64,000 bases of DNA from an uncultured Roseibium sp. (GCF_963669205.1 NZ_OY769915.1:4872001-4936000), one strand, 5' to 3'; shown: positions 16,742 through 25,265, counted from the first letter of the stretch. Numbers and translations are program-made. Notes: generated from the sequence alone by a model not told the origin.

Positions 16742-17803
16742 TCAGACCTCCCCCTGCATGCCGCGAAGCAAGTCGTCCTTGGTGACGACACCCACCGGTT
16801 TGTCGTCGCTCATGATGACGATCGGATTGTCCTGGCCGACCGACCGCGCAATGAGGACGTCCAGATCGTCGTCGGGCGTTGCCTGCGGACAGGCGTCGAG
16901 ACCGGGCAGCGACGCCCCGCTTGCCTCGTATTGAGCAACCGGCCGCATGACCGTGTGCGCGAAAATGAGCTTCAGCTTCGAGATCCCGGCCACGAAGTCG
17001 GCGACATAGTCGTCGGCCGGTTTGGTGACGATTTCCTCGGGCGTCCCGGTCTGGACGATCTCGCCATCCTTCATGATCGCGATCCGGTTTCCCATCCGGA
17101 TCGCCTCGTCGAGGTCGTGAGTGATGAACAGCGTCGTCTTCTTCATCGTTCTGGACAGTTCCAGAAACTCGTCCTGAAGACCGCGGCGGATGAGCGGGTC
17201 GAGCGCGGAAAACGGTTCATCCATCAGCAGGATATCCGGATCGGCCGCCATGGCGCGCGCCAGTCCGACGCGCTGCTGCATGCCGCCGGACAATTCGCTC
17301 GGCATCCTGTCGCCATAGCCCTGGAGACTGACAAGTTCGATGACCCGGTCCGCGACCTGCCTGCGTGTGAAGGCGTCGACATTCCTGAGTTCAAGCGCAA
17401 AGGCGATGTTGTCGCGCACCGACCGGTGCGGCAGCAGCGCCATGTTCTGGAACACCATGCCGATCTTGTCCGCCCGCATGATGCGCAGATCTTCCGCGTT
17501 GAGTTCGCCGACATTGACACCGTTGATCAGAATATCGCCGCCCGTGGGCTCGATCAGACGGTTGATATGGCGCACCAGCGTCGACTTGCCCGACCCGGAA
17601 AGCCCCATGATGCAGAAGATCTCGCCCTCGCCGACCGAAATGGACACGTCCCGGACACCGACAACCGCCTGATACCGCTCAAGCACCTCGGCTTTCGACA
17701 GGTTTTCGCGCCTCACGGCGTCCATCGCCTCCTGGGCGCGCGGGCCGAAGATCTTCCAGACATTCTGCGTGACGACCACGCCTTCTTTAGCTGTACCAGT
17801 CAC
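16742..17803 (-). CDS. proV: Betaine-type ABC ATPase with C-terminal regulatory region
   Basis: ProV/OpuAA-type ATPase of 353 aa. It has the family N-terminal helix (WKIFGPRAQEAMDAVRRENLSKAEVLERYQ), Walker A GLSGSGKST near residue 68, signature LSGGMQQRVGLARAMA, Walker B ILLMDEPFSALD and switch histidine FITHDLDEA. After about residue 260 comes a CBS-like tail with DVLIARSVGQDNPIVIMSDDKPVGVVTKDDLL, where ProV/OpuAA proteins sense ionic strength. The start overlaps the end of the DUF1989-GcvT gene by 4 bases, coupling transport to that enzyme. Confidence 0.92.
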   Translation of the reverse strand: MTGTAKEGVVVTQNVWKIFGPRAQEAMDAVRRENLSKAEVLERYQAVVGVRDVSISVGEGEIFCIMGLSGSGKSTLVRHINRLIEPTGGDILINGVNVGELNAEDLRIMRADKIGMVFQNMALLPHRSVRDNIAFALELRNVDAFTRRQVADRVIELVSLQGYGDRMPSELSGGMQQRVGLARAMAADPDILLMDEPFSALDPLIRRGLQDEFLELSRTMKKTTLFITHDLDEAIRMGNRIAIMKDGEIVQTGTPEEIVTKPADDYVADFVAGISKLKLIFAHTVMRPVAQYEASGASLPGLDACPQATPDDDLDVLIARSVGQDNPIVIMSDDKPVGVVTKDDLLRGMQGEV

Positions 17804-20121
17804 GCGCGCGCCTTCTCCCGTTTCGGATCGAGGAACGGCAGGTCGACCACGGTGCAGGGCAGCCGCTTCATGTGCCCGTCGAGCTTGCCTGCCTCAAGAG
17901 TGCCGCCGGCCTCGGCGTTTTCGACGGCGATCCTGGCCATGGCGATCGCGTGTCCCAGTTCCGGCGAATAGGTTCCGCTTGTGACCACGCCGACCTGTTC
18001 CCGGCCGGCAAAGATCCGGTCCCCGTGCACCGGAGCCTCGCTTCCCGTGAACGTCAGACCGACCAGCGTTCGGCGCGGGGCGGTGGCATTGCGCTCAAGC
18101 GCGGCCCGTCCGATGAAGTCTTTCTTCTTGAAGTCGACGGCGAAGCCCAGGCCGGATTCAAGCGCGTCGCTGTCCGGCCCGAATTCCGCTCCGGCGACCA
18201 TGAGACCGGCCTCGATCCGCAGCATGGCCAGCGCTTCGGAGCCCATGGGTACCAGCCCGTGCGGTGCACCGGCCTCCATTACAAGATCCCAGACCGTCAG
18301 TGCATCGTCCTGGTCGCAGAAGATTTCGTAACCGAGCTCGCCGGTGAAGCCGGATCGGCTCACCATGACCGACGGACCGCTTGGCTCAGCAAGGCGTCCG
18401 ATGGTGAAGCCGAACCATTTCAGGGCATCGAGCGCCGGACGCGTCGCCTGCGTCACCACCAGGTCGCGCAGGATGTCTCGGGACTTCGGACCCTGGATGG
18501 CGAGATTGACGAGCCGGTTGCCCGGTGACAGCACCCTGGCATTGAGCGACAGCGCTTCCGCCTGTTCGCGCAGATGCAGCGCCGAGTTCTCCGAGCCGCA
18601 ACACCAGCGGAAGGCATGTTGCTCGATGCGGAAGAGCGTCCCGTCATCCAGAACACTGCCGCGCTCATCGCAGACGAGCGCGTAGAAACCGCGATGCAGC
18701 GACAGCTTCGAAACGTCCCGCGTCAGGCAGGCCTGCAGCAAGGCTTCTGCGTCAGGCCCGACGACGTCGAATTTGTAAAGGCCCGACATGTCCTGGAGGG
18801 TCGCGGCGTTTTTGCAGGCCCAGTATTCTTCCACCGCGCCGGTGCCATCGAAACGCGCGGGCACCCAAAGATCACGCGAGGCAACGAAGCGGCTGGTCAA
18901 TTGCGACGTGCGCGGATGAAAGGCGGATTGGCGGGTCAGCTTCGCGCTATCCTCGGGCTGCGAGCGCCATGATACCGAATGTGTAATCGAGGTATCCTCC
19001 TCGTAGATCCTGACGTGAACATCCGTCGGGTTCCAGCCGTTGATCGGATCGATGTCGTCCGGACAGGCCGTTGATACGCAGACAAGATCAGTCAATGCCT
19101 GCATCGCCACGTAGTCGCCCGGCCGCGACCAGGCCTCGTCGCTGACAAGTCCGTGCTCCGACCAGTCGATCCAGGAGTTGAAGAAAAAGTTGATCGCGGG
19201 CCAGGCCGCACGCTTGCCGATACCGAAGGGGGAAAAAGCCGCACTGATATTGTCCGAACAGTTCAGGTGCCCGGGGAACCCGCGCTCTTCATATCCGTTG
19301 GCCGTGCAGGCAAGCGCGAACGTGTCGTGCCTGCCGACCGTGTCCTGGCGCACGGACAGGAGCGGATTGATATCCTGGTCGTAAAACTTGTCGAACAGAC
19401 CCGGAAGCGGATAGGCGCCGTGCGTCTTCGTGCGTGACACGGTCGAATCGATGTAACGCTCACGCCCGGCCTCGAGATTTCGAGCGCACATGGCCATGAA
19501 GTCGGAACACTGCTGTCCCTCGACATCGATGATCTGGATGAACTGGCCCTTCTTGACCTCATAGGCCTTGGCGGAGCCTCTTGCGACTCGCCACTCGTCC
19601 CTGACCTTGCCGAGCGGTGGCGGCAGCCAACTATCCTGCGGACGCCCTTCCGGCGGTTTGATTCTGACCGTGAAACTGGACCCGCCACCGCCCGCGACAT
19701 AGTCGTCGTCCATGGGCGCGATGACATAGAGGCTCGTCTCCTCCAGCGCTCTGGTGACGAACTGGTCACCGGGCAAGGAACTGCCGTCAAAGATCGAATG
19801 GTAGCGGGCAAGGTCCAGGCTGCTGCCGCGCGATTCAGCAAGCGAGGCCAGCATCTGCCGGTCAAACGCACCTGGGTTTTCGCCAATACCTTCGGAAGCC
19901 GGTACATCGAGCGTCCGCGTCGTGAAGTGCCTGTCTTCCGCGCCCCGCGCTGTCAGCAGCACGCGCCCGCCCCCGTCGACATTGGTTACGGAAATCAGGG
20001 ATCCCGCCGGAACATCGACTGTTTCGACGCAGCCCCAGGCAACCTGCAGCTGGAAGAACACCGGCTCTTTCAGGCCCCGGTAGACCTGACGGATAGCGCT
20101 GTGGTCGGTCTCGGCTCTCAT
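17800..20121 (-). CDS. DUF1989 - GcvT (aminomethyltransferase-like) fusion protein
   Basis: Large cytoplasmic protein of 773 aa. Residues ~180-375 are a DUF1989 (urea carboxylase-associated/carboxyguanidine deiminase-like) domain with His265, Cys205 in EGQQCSD, Cys288 in HLNCSDN and Cys353 in TACPDD. Residues 1-175 are beta-rich and may be a second, degenerate copy of the same fold. Residues ~395-773 are GcvT/DmdA-like, with FDVVGPDAEALL, VSRSGFTGELGYEI and the folate-domain GALRIEAG equivalent (ALAMLRIEAGL). GcvT relatives remove a methyl or aminomethyl group onto tetrahydrofolate. It is the first gene of an operon with the betaine-type transporter, under two LacI-type operators. Demethylation of an imported methylated nitrogen compound is the best inference. 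Confidence 0.88.
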   Translation of the reverse strand: MRAETDHSAIRQVYRGLKEPVFFQLQVAWGCVETVDVPAGSLISVTNVDGGGRVLLTARGAEDRHFTTRTLDVPASEGIGENPGAFDRQMLASLAESRGSSLDLARYHSIFDGSSLPGDQFVTRALEETSLYVIAPMDDDYVAGGGGSSFTVRIKPPEGRPQDSWLPPPLGKVRDEWRVARGSAKAYEVKKGQFIQIIDVEGQQCSDFMAMCARNLEAGRERYIDSTVSRTKTHGAYPLPGLFDKFYDQDINPLLSVRQDTVGRHDTFALACTANGYEERGFPGHLNCSDNISAAFSPFGIGKRAAWPAINFFFNSWIDWSEHGLVSDEAWSRPGDYVAMQALTDLVCVSTACPDDIDPINGWNPTDVHVRIYEEDTSITHSVSWRSQPEDSAKLTRQSAFHPRTSQLTSRFVASRDLWVPARFDGTGAVEEYWACKNAATLQDMSGLYKFDVVGPDAEALLQACLTRDVSKLSLHRGFYALVCDERGSVLDDGTLFRIEQHAFRWCCGSENSALHLREQAEALSLNARVLSPGNRLVNLAIQGPKSRDILRDLVVTQATRPALDALKWFGFTIGRLAEPSGPSVMVSRSGFTGELGYEIFCDQDDALTVWDLVMEAGAPHGLVPMGSEALAMLRIEAGLMVAGAEFGPDSDALESGLGFAVDFKKKDFIGRAALERNATAPRRTLVGLTFTGSEAPVHGDRIFAGREQVGVVTSGTYSPELGHAIAMARIAVENAEAGGTLEAGKLDGHMKRLPCTVVDLPFLDPKREKARA

Positions 20122-20166
20122 TCCCTGCGACCTTCTCCCTCGAAGTCGTCCGGTTCTGGCTTATTC

Positions 20167-20183
20167 GATGTAACCGGTTTCAT
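20167..20183. promoter_or_regulatory. LacI-type operator, copy 1
   Basis: GATGTAACCGGTTTCAT, a near-palindrome centred on AACCGGTT with the central CG step typical of LacI/GalR operators. The exact reverse complement recurs at 20225-20241. The site lies 46 bp upstream of the DUF1989-GcvT start and the regulator gene begins 122 bp to the right, so the LacI-type protein at 20305 is the obvious ligand. Confidence 0.75.
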
Positions 20184-20198
20184 GGTCGCCAATCAAAA

Positions 20199-20214
20199 AG
20201 AGGCTTTCGCCTCT
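20199..20214 (-). terminator. Terminator-like hairpin inside the promoter region (possible attenuator)
   Basis: Read on the minus strand: AGAGGC, a GAAA tetraloop, GCCTCT, then a run of T. This is a compact intrinsic-terminator shape located between the two LacI-type operators and upstream of the DUF1989-GcvT gene. If the operon promoter lies to the right of it, it would sit in the leader. Alternatively it stops antisense or read-through transcription. Confidence 0.55.
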
Positions 20215-20224
20215 ATCAGCCTAA

Positions 20225-20241
20225 ATGAAACCGGTTACATC
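20225..20241. promoter_or_regulatory. LacI-type operator, copy 2
   Basis: ATGAAACCGGTTACATC, the exact 17-base reverse complement of the site at 20167-20183. The centres are about 58 bp apart, a spacing that could allow looping by a tetrameric or paired LacI-family protein. It lies 63 bp upstream of the regulator's own start, so it may also mediate autoregulation. Confidence 0.75.
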
Positions 20242-20304
20242 AAACAACTTGAAACGAGATATTGTCAAGGCTAACTTTTCATCACGTGACGGGGTGGAGC
20301 GCAC

Positions 20305-21303
20305 TTGGAAAAGAGAATCGGCAAGATACGGGATGTGGCGCGGGAAACGGGGCTTTCGATCGCCACCATCTCCAGGGTGATGAACGGGTCTGCGAAAGTC
20401 ACCGAAGAAACCCGCCAACGCGTTGAAGCCGCGTGCAAAAAGCTGAACTACTTTCCGAATGCTGCGGCCCGCTCGCTTTCGACAAACAAGACCAGAACGA
20501 TCGCCACCATCATTCCGAACATCGAGTATTCGATTTACGCCAAGTTCATTTCGGCTATCGAACAGACCCTGTCCGAAAGACAGTATTCCCTTGTTCTTGC
20601 AATCTCGAACGGTGACGAAGAGATGGAAGTCAAGGAGGCGCGCAAGCTCCTCGGGATGGGGTCCGAAGCCTTCATTCTGAGCGGCGCGCAACACAGCCGG
20701 GAGCTTTATGAACTGCTTGAGGGCAGAAACATTCCGTACGTGTTTACTTCCATTTGGGATCCGGCAATTTCCACGCCCATGATCGGATATGACAATGCCG
20801 GTCTCGCCCACGCGGCCTTGACCTACCTGAAATCGATGGGGCATTCCAGCATTGCAGTCGTCCATGGTCCGGCCGGTTCGAGCGACAGGATCTCGGCACG
20901 CGTGGCAGGCGCACGCAACGCCTGCGACACCACGATGAGCGTCACCTTCCTGGAGACCAGCCTCGACGCCTCCGGAGGCAAACAGGCCGTTCAGGCGCTC
21001 CTGGAACGGGACACGGACGTCACCGCGATCCTGTGTCTGAGTGACGTGTTGGCACTTGGTGCCTATTTCGGACTTGCCGACGCCGGCCTTTCGATTCCCA
21101 GGGAGATGTCGGTCATGGGGTTCGACAACCTGGACTGGTCCACCGAAATCGTCCCGCCGCTGACGACCACAAATCTGCCGGCCCGGAAAATGGGACGCTC
21201 GGTTGCGCTGCAGCTCATGGACCTGCTGGACACGAACACGGGACTTCAATCGACCTTGCTCGAAGGGCAGATCATTGAAAGGGGTTCCGTTCTGGATATC
21301 TGA
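20305..21303 (+). CDS. LacI/GalR-family transcriptional regulator
   Basis: LacI-type regulator of 332 aa. The N-terminal helix-turn-helix with hinge is IRDVARETGLSIATISRVMNG through NAAARSLS (residues 7-58). A periplasmic-binding-protein-like effector domain follows, beginning RTIATIIPNIEYSIYAKFISAIEQ and containing DVTAILCLSDVLALGAYFGLADAG and the MGFDNLDWSTEIVPPLTTT segment. The start is TTG at 20305, preceded by GGGGTGGAG. The gene diverges from the DUF1989-GcvT/betaine-transporter operon across a 183-bp region with two identical operators, so repression of that operon and of itself is likely. The effector is probably the transported compound or a derivative. Confidence 0.92.
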   Translation: MEKRIGKIRDVARETGLSIATISRVMNGSAKVTEETRQRVEAACKKLNYFPNAAARSLSTNKTRTIATIIPNIEYSIYAKFISAIEQTLSERQYSLVLAISNGDEEMEVKEARKLLGMGSEAFILSGAQHSRELYELLEGRNIPYVFTSIWDPAISTPMIGYDNAGLAHAALTYLKSMGHSSIAVVHGPAGSSDRISARVAGARNACDTTMSVTFLETSLDASGGKQAVQALLERDTDVTAILCLSDVLALGAYFGLADAGLSIPREMSVMGFDNLDWSTEIVPPLTTTNLPARKMGRSVALQLMDLLDTNTGLQSTLLEGQIIERGSVLDI

Positions 21304-21396
21304 TGCATAAGTTCTGTTTGCACTTGTCCGAACACTCGGCGCGTCAATCCGCGCTCATGTCTGAAACGCCCCCCGAAACTCCGGGACTTTCCTGCA

Positions 21397-21939
21397 ATGA
21401 CTATTCGCACCGCTACTCCAGACGATGGTGAAATCCTGGCTGAAATCTATGCGCCATACGTCAGGGACACCGTCATCTCCTTCGAGACGGAATGCCCGAA
21501 CGCGGCGGAAATGGCCCGCCGGATCGCGGCGACCCTGGAGATATTCCCGTGGCTGGTCCATGAGCAGGACGGAGACGTCCTCGGTTATGCCTACGCCGGG
21601 AAGCACCGGCAGCGCGCGGCCTATCAATGGTCCTGCGACGTGACCATCTACCTGGCTCCGCGCGCGCAACGCCGCGGCATCGGACGCCGACTTTACAAGG
21701 CCCTGTTTGACATCCTTGTTCGGCAGGGCTTTGCCGCCGCCTATGCCGGGATAACACTGCCGAACGAAGCAAGTGTCGGCATCCATGAAGCCATGGGATT
21801 CCGGCCTGTCGGCATCTATCGGGGTGTCGGCTTCAAGAACGGTCAATGGTGCGACGTCGGCTGGTGGCATCTCGCCCTGCAGGAACCTTCAACCCCGCCC
21901 GAGGATCCGATCCCGTTTCCCGAGCTCGGGACGGTCTGA
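21397..21939 (+). CDS. GNAT acetyltransferase, phosphinothricin/methionine sulfoximine acetyltransferase type
   Basis: Acetyltransferase of 180 aa of the PAT/Bar/MddA-like GNAT group. It starts MTIRTATPDDGEILAEIYAPYVRDTVISFE and has the acetyl-CoA-binding motif QRRGIGRRLYKALF near residue 88. The typical C-terminal GFRPVGIYRGVGFKNGQWCDVGWW is also present. Such enzymes N-acetylate glutamate analogues such as methionine sulfone, methionine sulfoximine and phosphinothricin. The gene is isolated, 93 bases after the LacI gene in the same direction, with no clear link to either neighbour. Confidence 0.9.
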   Translation: MTIRTATPDDGEILAEIYAPYVRDTVISFETECPNAAEMARRIAATLEIFPWLVHEQDGDVLGYAYAGKHRQRAAYQWSCDVTIYLAPRAQRRGIGRRLYKALFDILVRQGFAAAYAGITLPNEASVGIHEAMGFRPVGIYRGVGFKNGQWCDVGWWHLALQEPSTPPEDPIPFPELGTV

Positions 21940-22452
21940 TGTCAACGGAAACCGAATAGGCGCGGCTGCGCGACAATACCCCCGGAAGACCGGCTTCCTC
22001 CGAAGGCTGCCGGCGCAGTCCCGTTTTCCCCTAACTGACTAAAGCAGAACAAAAAACCACCAATTTTTTTAGCCGTTTCCGGCGACTGGCGGGAAGCGGG
22101 CGCCCGCGATTTCCGACCGGTTTCGAGACACCCGGAACAGCCCTTCGATCGTTGAACGCCGTGGTGAACGCGAAGTCACCCGAAACCCGAACCGCTTGGC
22201 CACCGATCCATCCGCGCCGAAGCGCCGGAATTCCTGCCGTAACGACACCTTTCGGGAACCGGCGCGCGCTTTCAAATACCCCTTGACTCCGGTAGGCCGG
22301 AGCGGTCTGTTACCGGTCAGGATCGCGCAGCTTGGGTTGCATTCTGCTTCACTCCAGCAGATGCGGCTGCGCAAACATCCTTAAATGCCAGCTGGGGATC
22401 ATTATAAGATCGCGCCGGACAACCGGCCCCGGTTCAAACAAAGGGGAACATT
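21940..22452. other. Long intergenic region with a structured upstream element
   Basis: No gene was found in these 513 bp. It contains a small dyad CTCCGG-TAGG-CCGGAG at 22287-22302 and a 48-bp imperfect inverted repeat at 22325-22372. A TATAAG at 22403-22408 could be a -10 element for the peptide-binding-protein gene at 22453, without a convincing -35. The left part is ordinary high-GC sequence with one run of seven T near 22064. Confidence 0.4.
22325..22372 (+). promoter_or_regulatory. Imperfect 48-bp hairpin upstream of peptide ABC operon
   Basis: Outer arms GCGCAGC (22325-22331) and GCTGCGC (22366-22372) enclose an inner pairing of GCATTCTGCT with AGCAGATGC that misses one base. This gives one long stem when folded. 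It lies 80 bp before the start of the binding protein, so it may be in the leader RNA or act as a DNA site. No riboswitch class was recognised. Confidence 0.4.
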
Positions 22453-24039
22453 ATGAAAAAGACATTCCTGAAGCTGACTGCCGCGAGCCTGGCGCTTTGT
22501 GCCGGCCTCAGCGCAGCCAATGCTGAAACACTTCGCTGGGCGCGCGCGGGCGACTCGCTGACGCTTGATCCGCATGCCCAGAACGAAGGCCCGACCCACG
22601 CCCTTGCGCACCAGATGTACGAGCCGCTCCTGCAGCGCGACATGGAAGCGAAGATCATCCCGGCGCTGGCAACCAGCTGGGAGCCGACAGAAGACCCGAA
22701 CGTCTGGGAATTCAAGTTGCGTGAAGGCGTCAAGTTCCACGGCGGTCAGGACTTCACCGCCGATGATGTCGTCTTCTCGCTCAAACGCGCAATGATGCCG
22801 ACCTCCGCGATGAAGGAGCTGCTGGCCTCCGTCAAGGACGTGCGCAAGGTTGACGATCTCACGGTGCAGATCGAGACCACCGGTCCGAATCCTCTGCTGC
22901 CGAACAACCTGACCAACCTCTTCATCATGGATGCGGACTGGACGCTTGAAAACGGTTGCGAAGCACCTCAGGATATTGCCAATGGCGGCGACAATCCGTG
23001 TGTGCGCTCTGTCAACGGCACCGGTGCCTTCGTACTGGACAGCCGCAAGCAGGACTCCAAGACGGTCCTGAAACAGAACGAAAACTACTGGGGCAAGGGT
23101 GAGTTCCCGATGGAAGTCACCGAGATCATTTATACGCCCATCCAGGAAGGCGCCACCCGCGTGGCGGCACTCCTGTCCGGCGAGGTTGATCTCATTCAGG
23201 ACGTGCCTGTGCAGGACCTGGCGCGCGTTGGAGAAACCGATGGCCTCAAACTGAACACGGCGCCGCAGAACCGGACCATCTTCTTTGGCATGAATCTCGG
23301 TGCCGATGACCTGGCAAACGACACTGTCGACGGCAAGAACCCGCTCGCCGACAAGCGTGTCCGCGAGGCAATGAACATTGCCATCAACCGCGACGCCATC
23401 AAGAAGGTGGTGATGCGCGAGCAGTCCGCACCGACCGGCGTGATCATGCCTCCGTTCGTCAACGGCTGGACCGAAGCACTCGACGCTTATCCGGAATACG
23501 ACGTCGCCAAGGCGAAGGCCCTGATGGAAGAGGCCGGTTACGGTGACGGCTTCGGGCTGACGCTCAACTGCCCGAACGACCGTTACATCAACGATGAGGC
23601 GATCTGTCAGGCCGCCGTCGGCATGCTCGGTCAAATCGGTATCAAGGTGAACCTTGACGCCAAGCCGAAAGCCCAGCACTTCCCGCTGATCACGAACCGG
23701 GAAACCGATTTCTACATGCTCGGCTGGGGCGTTCCGACCTTTGACTCGGAATACATCTTCAACTTCCTGGTCCACACTACCACCGACAAGTACGGCTCGT
23801 GGAACGGGACCGGTTATTCCGATGCCGGCATTGATGCCAAGATCCAAAGCCTGGCTTCGGAAACGGATGCGGAAGTCCGCAACGCCACGATCGGCGAAAT
23901 CTGGGATACGGCGAAGGCGGAGACCCTTTATCTGCCGATCCATAACCAGGTGCTCAATTGGGGCATGAAGGAAAACGTTGACTTTCCGGTGCAGCCGGAA
24001 GACCAGCCGCACTTCAAGTTCCTGACCTTCAACAAGTAA
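22453..24039 (+). CDS. Peptide/opine-type ABC substrate-binding protein (DppA/OppA family)
   Basis: SBP_bac_5 family periplasmic protein of 528 aa. A Sec signal (MKKTFLKLTAASLALCAGLSAANA) is followed by ETLRWARAGDSLTLDPHAQNEG and the family segment WEFKLREGVKFHGGQDFTADDVVFSLKR near residue 88. These proteins bind di- or oligopeptides, glutathione, nickel chelates or opines. A ribosome-binding site AAGGGGAA precedes the ATG. It is the first gene of a five-gene operon, separated from the permeases by 241 bp that contain two hairpins, an arrangement that normally raises binding-protein levels over the membrane parts. Ligand not determined. Confidence 0.92.
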   Translation: MKKTFLKLTAASLALCAGLSAANAETLRWARAGDSLTLDPHAQNEGPTHALAHQMYEPLLQRDMEAKIIPALATSWEPTEDPNVWEFKLREGVKFHGGQDFTADDVVFSLKRAMMPTSAMKELLASVKDVRKVDDLTVQIETTGPNPLLPNNLTNLFIMDADWTLENGCEAPQDIANGGDNPCVRSVNGTGAFVLDSRKQDSKTVLKQNENYWGKGEFPMEVTEIIYTPIQEGATRVAALLSGEVDLIQDVPVQDLARVGETDGLKLNTAPQNRTIFFGMNLGADDLANDTVDGKNPLADKRVREAMNIAINRDAIKKVVMREQSAPTGVIMPPFVNGWTEALDAYPEYDVAKAKALMEEAGYGDGFGLTLNCPNDRYINDEAICQAAVGMLGQIGIKVNLDAKPKAQHFPLITNRETDFYMLGWGVPTFDSEYIFNFLVHTTTDKYGSWNGTGYSDAGIDAKIQSLASETDAEVRNATIGEIWDTAKAETLYLPIHNQVLNWGMKENVDFPVQPEDQPHFKFLTFNK

Positions 24040-24052
24040 GTGTTGAACACAG

Positions 24053-24096
24053 GCCACCGTGCCTGCTGCCTTGGCAGCGGGCACGGTGGCTGTTTT
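24053..24096 (+). terminator. Strong hairpin with short T run after the binding-protein gene
   Basis: GCCACCGTGCC plus GCTGCC pairs with GGCAGC plus GGCACGGTGGC around a TT loop, with one mismatch, and is followed by TGTTTT. It sits 14 bases after the stop of the binding-protein gene and before the permease genes. It probably terminates part of the transcripts or shields the upstream mRNA from 3' decay. Confidence 0.65.
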
Positions 24097-24194
24097 GGTT
24101 GAACTGCGCGGCACCGGTGCACGGCCGATCGCCGGCCGGTTGATCCGCTTTGAGGGGCAGCTCCGCTGCTGGGGCAGAAAGTGCAAGAACCGCT

Positions 24195-24218
24195 GGTTCT
24201 CCGGAACGAGGGAGAACC
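24195..24218 (+). other. Second hairpin in the spacer before the permease genes
   Basis: GGTTCTCC (24195-24202) pairs with GGAGAACC (24211-24218) around an 8-base loop. It lies between the terminator-like hairpin and the permease start. It may be part of a processed intercistronic RNA. No open reading frame of note occupies the spacer. Confidence 0.35.
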
Positions 24219-24280
24219 GTCGGGACAAGACCTGAAGGCGAAAGCCGCGGACGCACTGGGTTTTGATTGGCGTTTAAAAA

Positions 24281-25252
24281 ATGCTTGCTTTCATCATACG
24301 ACGCCTGGGGCAGGCCTTGCTTGTCCTGATGGCAGTTGGTTTCATTTCATTCGCCATGTTCAAGTTCATGGGCGACCCTGTCGAGAACATGCTGGGGCAG
24401 GAAGCGACCCTTGCCGACAAGGCTGAACTGGAAGAGCGGCTCGGCTTGAACGATCCGATAATCGTCCAGTATTTCCGTTTTTTGCAGCGTGCGCTTTCCG
24501 GAGACTTCGGCGTGTCCTACCGGGCTGGACTCCCCGTTGGAGAGCTCATCCTCGACCGGCTGCCGGCAACGCTTGAACTTGCGCTCCTGTCCGGCGTGAT
24601 CGCCATATCCCTCGGCTTCGTGCTGGGTGTCTACACGGCGATCCGGCGGGATGGAATTGCGGCCCATTTCATCATGACGGCGTCCCTGGTCGGAGTGTCC
24701 CTGCCGACATTCCTGATCGGCGTTTTCCTGATCTGGCTCTTTGCGGTCAATCTCGGCTGGCTACCCGCATTCGGGCGAGGCGAAACACGAAGTCTTTTTG
24801 GCGTTGATTTGGCCATCCTGACCTGGAACGGCTTCAAGTCGATGATCCTGCCCGCCGTCACGCTCGGGCTTTACCAGATGACATTGATCATGCGTCTCGT
24901 GCGGTCGGAAATGCTCGAGGTGCTGAGGACGGATTACATCCGCTTTGCGCGGGCACGCGGCCTCAGCCAGAAAACCGTCAATTTCGGCCATGCCATGAAA
25001 AACACGCTTGTCCCTGTAATCACGGTAACAGGCCTGCAATTCGGATCGATCGTCGCCTTCGCGATCATCACCGAAAGCGTGTTCCAGTGGCCCGGCGTCG
25101 GACTCCTGTTCATCAACGCCGTAAGCTTCGTCGACATCCCCGTCATGTCGGCCTACCTGCTTCTCGTCGCGGTGATCTTCGTGACCATCAACCTGATCGT
25201 CGACCTGCTCTACTTCACGATCGATCCGCGCCTGAGCGTGAGCAAGAACTGA
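24281..25252 (+). CDS. Peptide-type ABC permease, DppB-like
   Basis: Inner-membrane permease of 323 aa. The N-terminal MLAFIIRRLGQALLVLMAVGFISFAMFKFMGDP is the DppB/OppB family opening. It has about six membrane segments and the coupling loop LRTDYIRFARARGLSQKTVNFGHAMKNTLVPVITV near residue 210. It pairs with the DppC-like permease encoded 13 bases downstream to form the translocation path for the ligand of the binding protein at 22453-24039. All five genes lie on the plus strand with short gaps after this point. Confidence 0.92.
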   Translation: MLAFIIRRLGQALLVLMAVGFISFAMFKFMGDPVENMLGQEATLADKAELEERLGLNDPIIVQYFRFLQRALSGDFGVSYRAGLPVGELILDRLPATLELALLSGVIAISLGFVLGVYTAIRRDGIAAHFIMTASLVGVSLPTFLIGVFLIWLFAVNLGWLPAFGRGETRSLFGVDLAILTWNGFKSMILPAVTLGLYQMTLIMRLVRSEMLEVLRTDYIRFARARGLSQKTVNFGHAMKNTLVPVITVTGLQFGSIVAFAIITESVFQWPGVGLLFINAVSFVDIPVMSAYLLLVAVIFVTINLIVDLLYFTIDPRLSVSKN

Positions 25253-25265
25253 GGACAAGACGCTC

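Noticed and set aside
15953..17971. A 672-codon plus-strand open frame opposite proW and proV
   Set aside because: It is an antisense shadow of high-GC coding sequence. Its translation is Arg/His/Asp-rich without domains, while the minus strand encodes clear ProW and ProV proteins.
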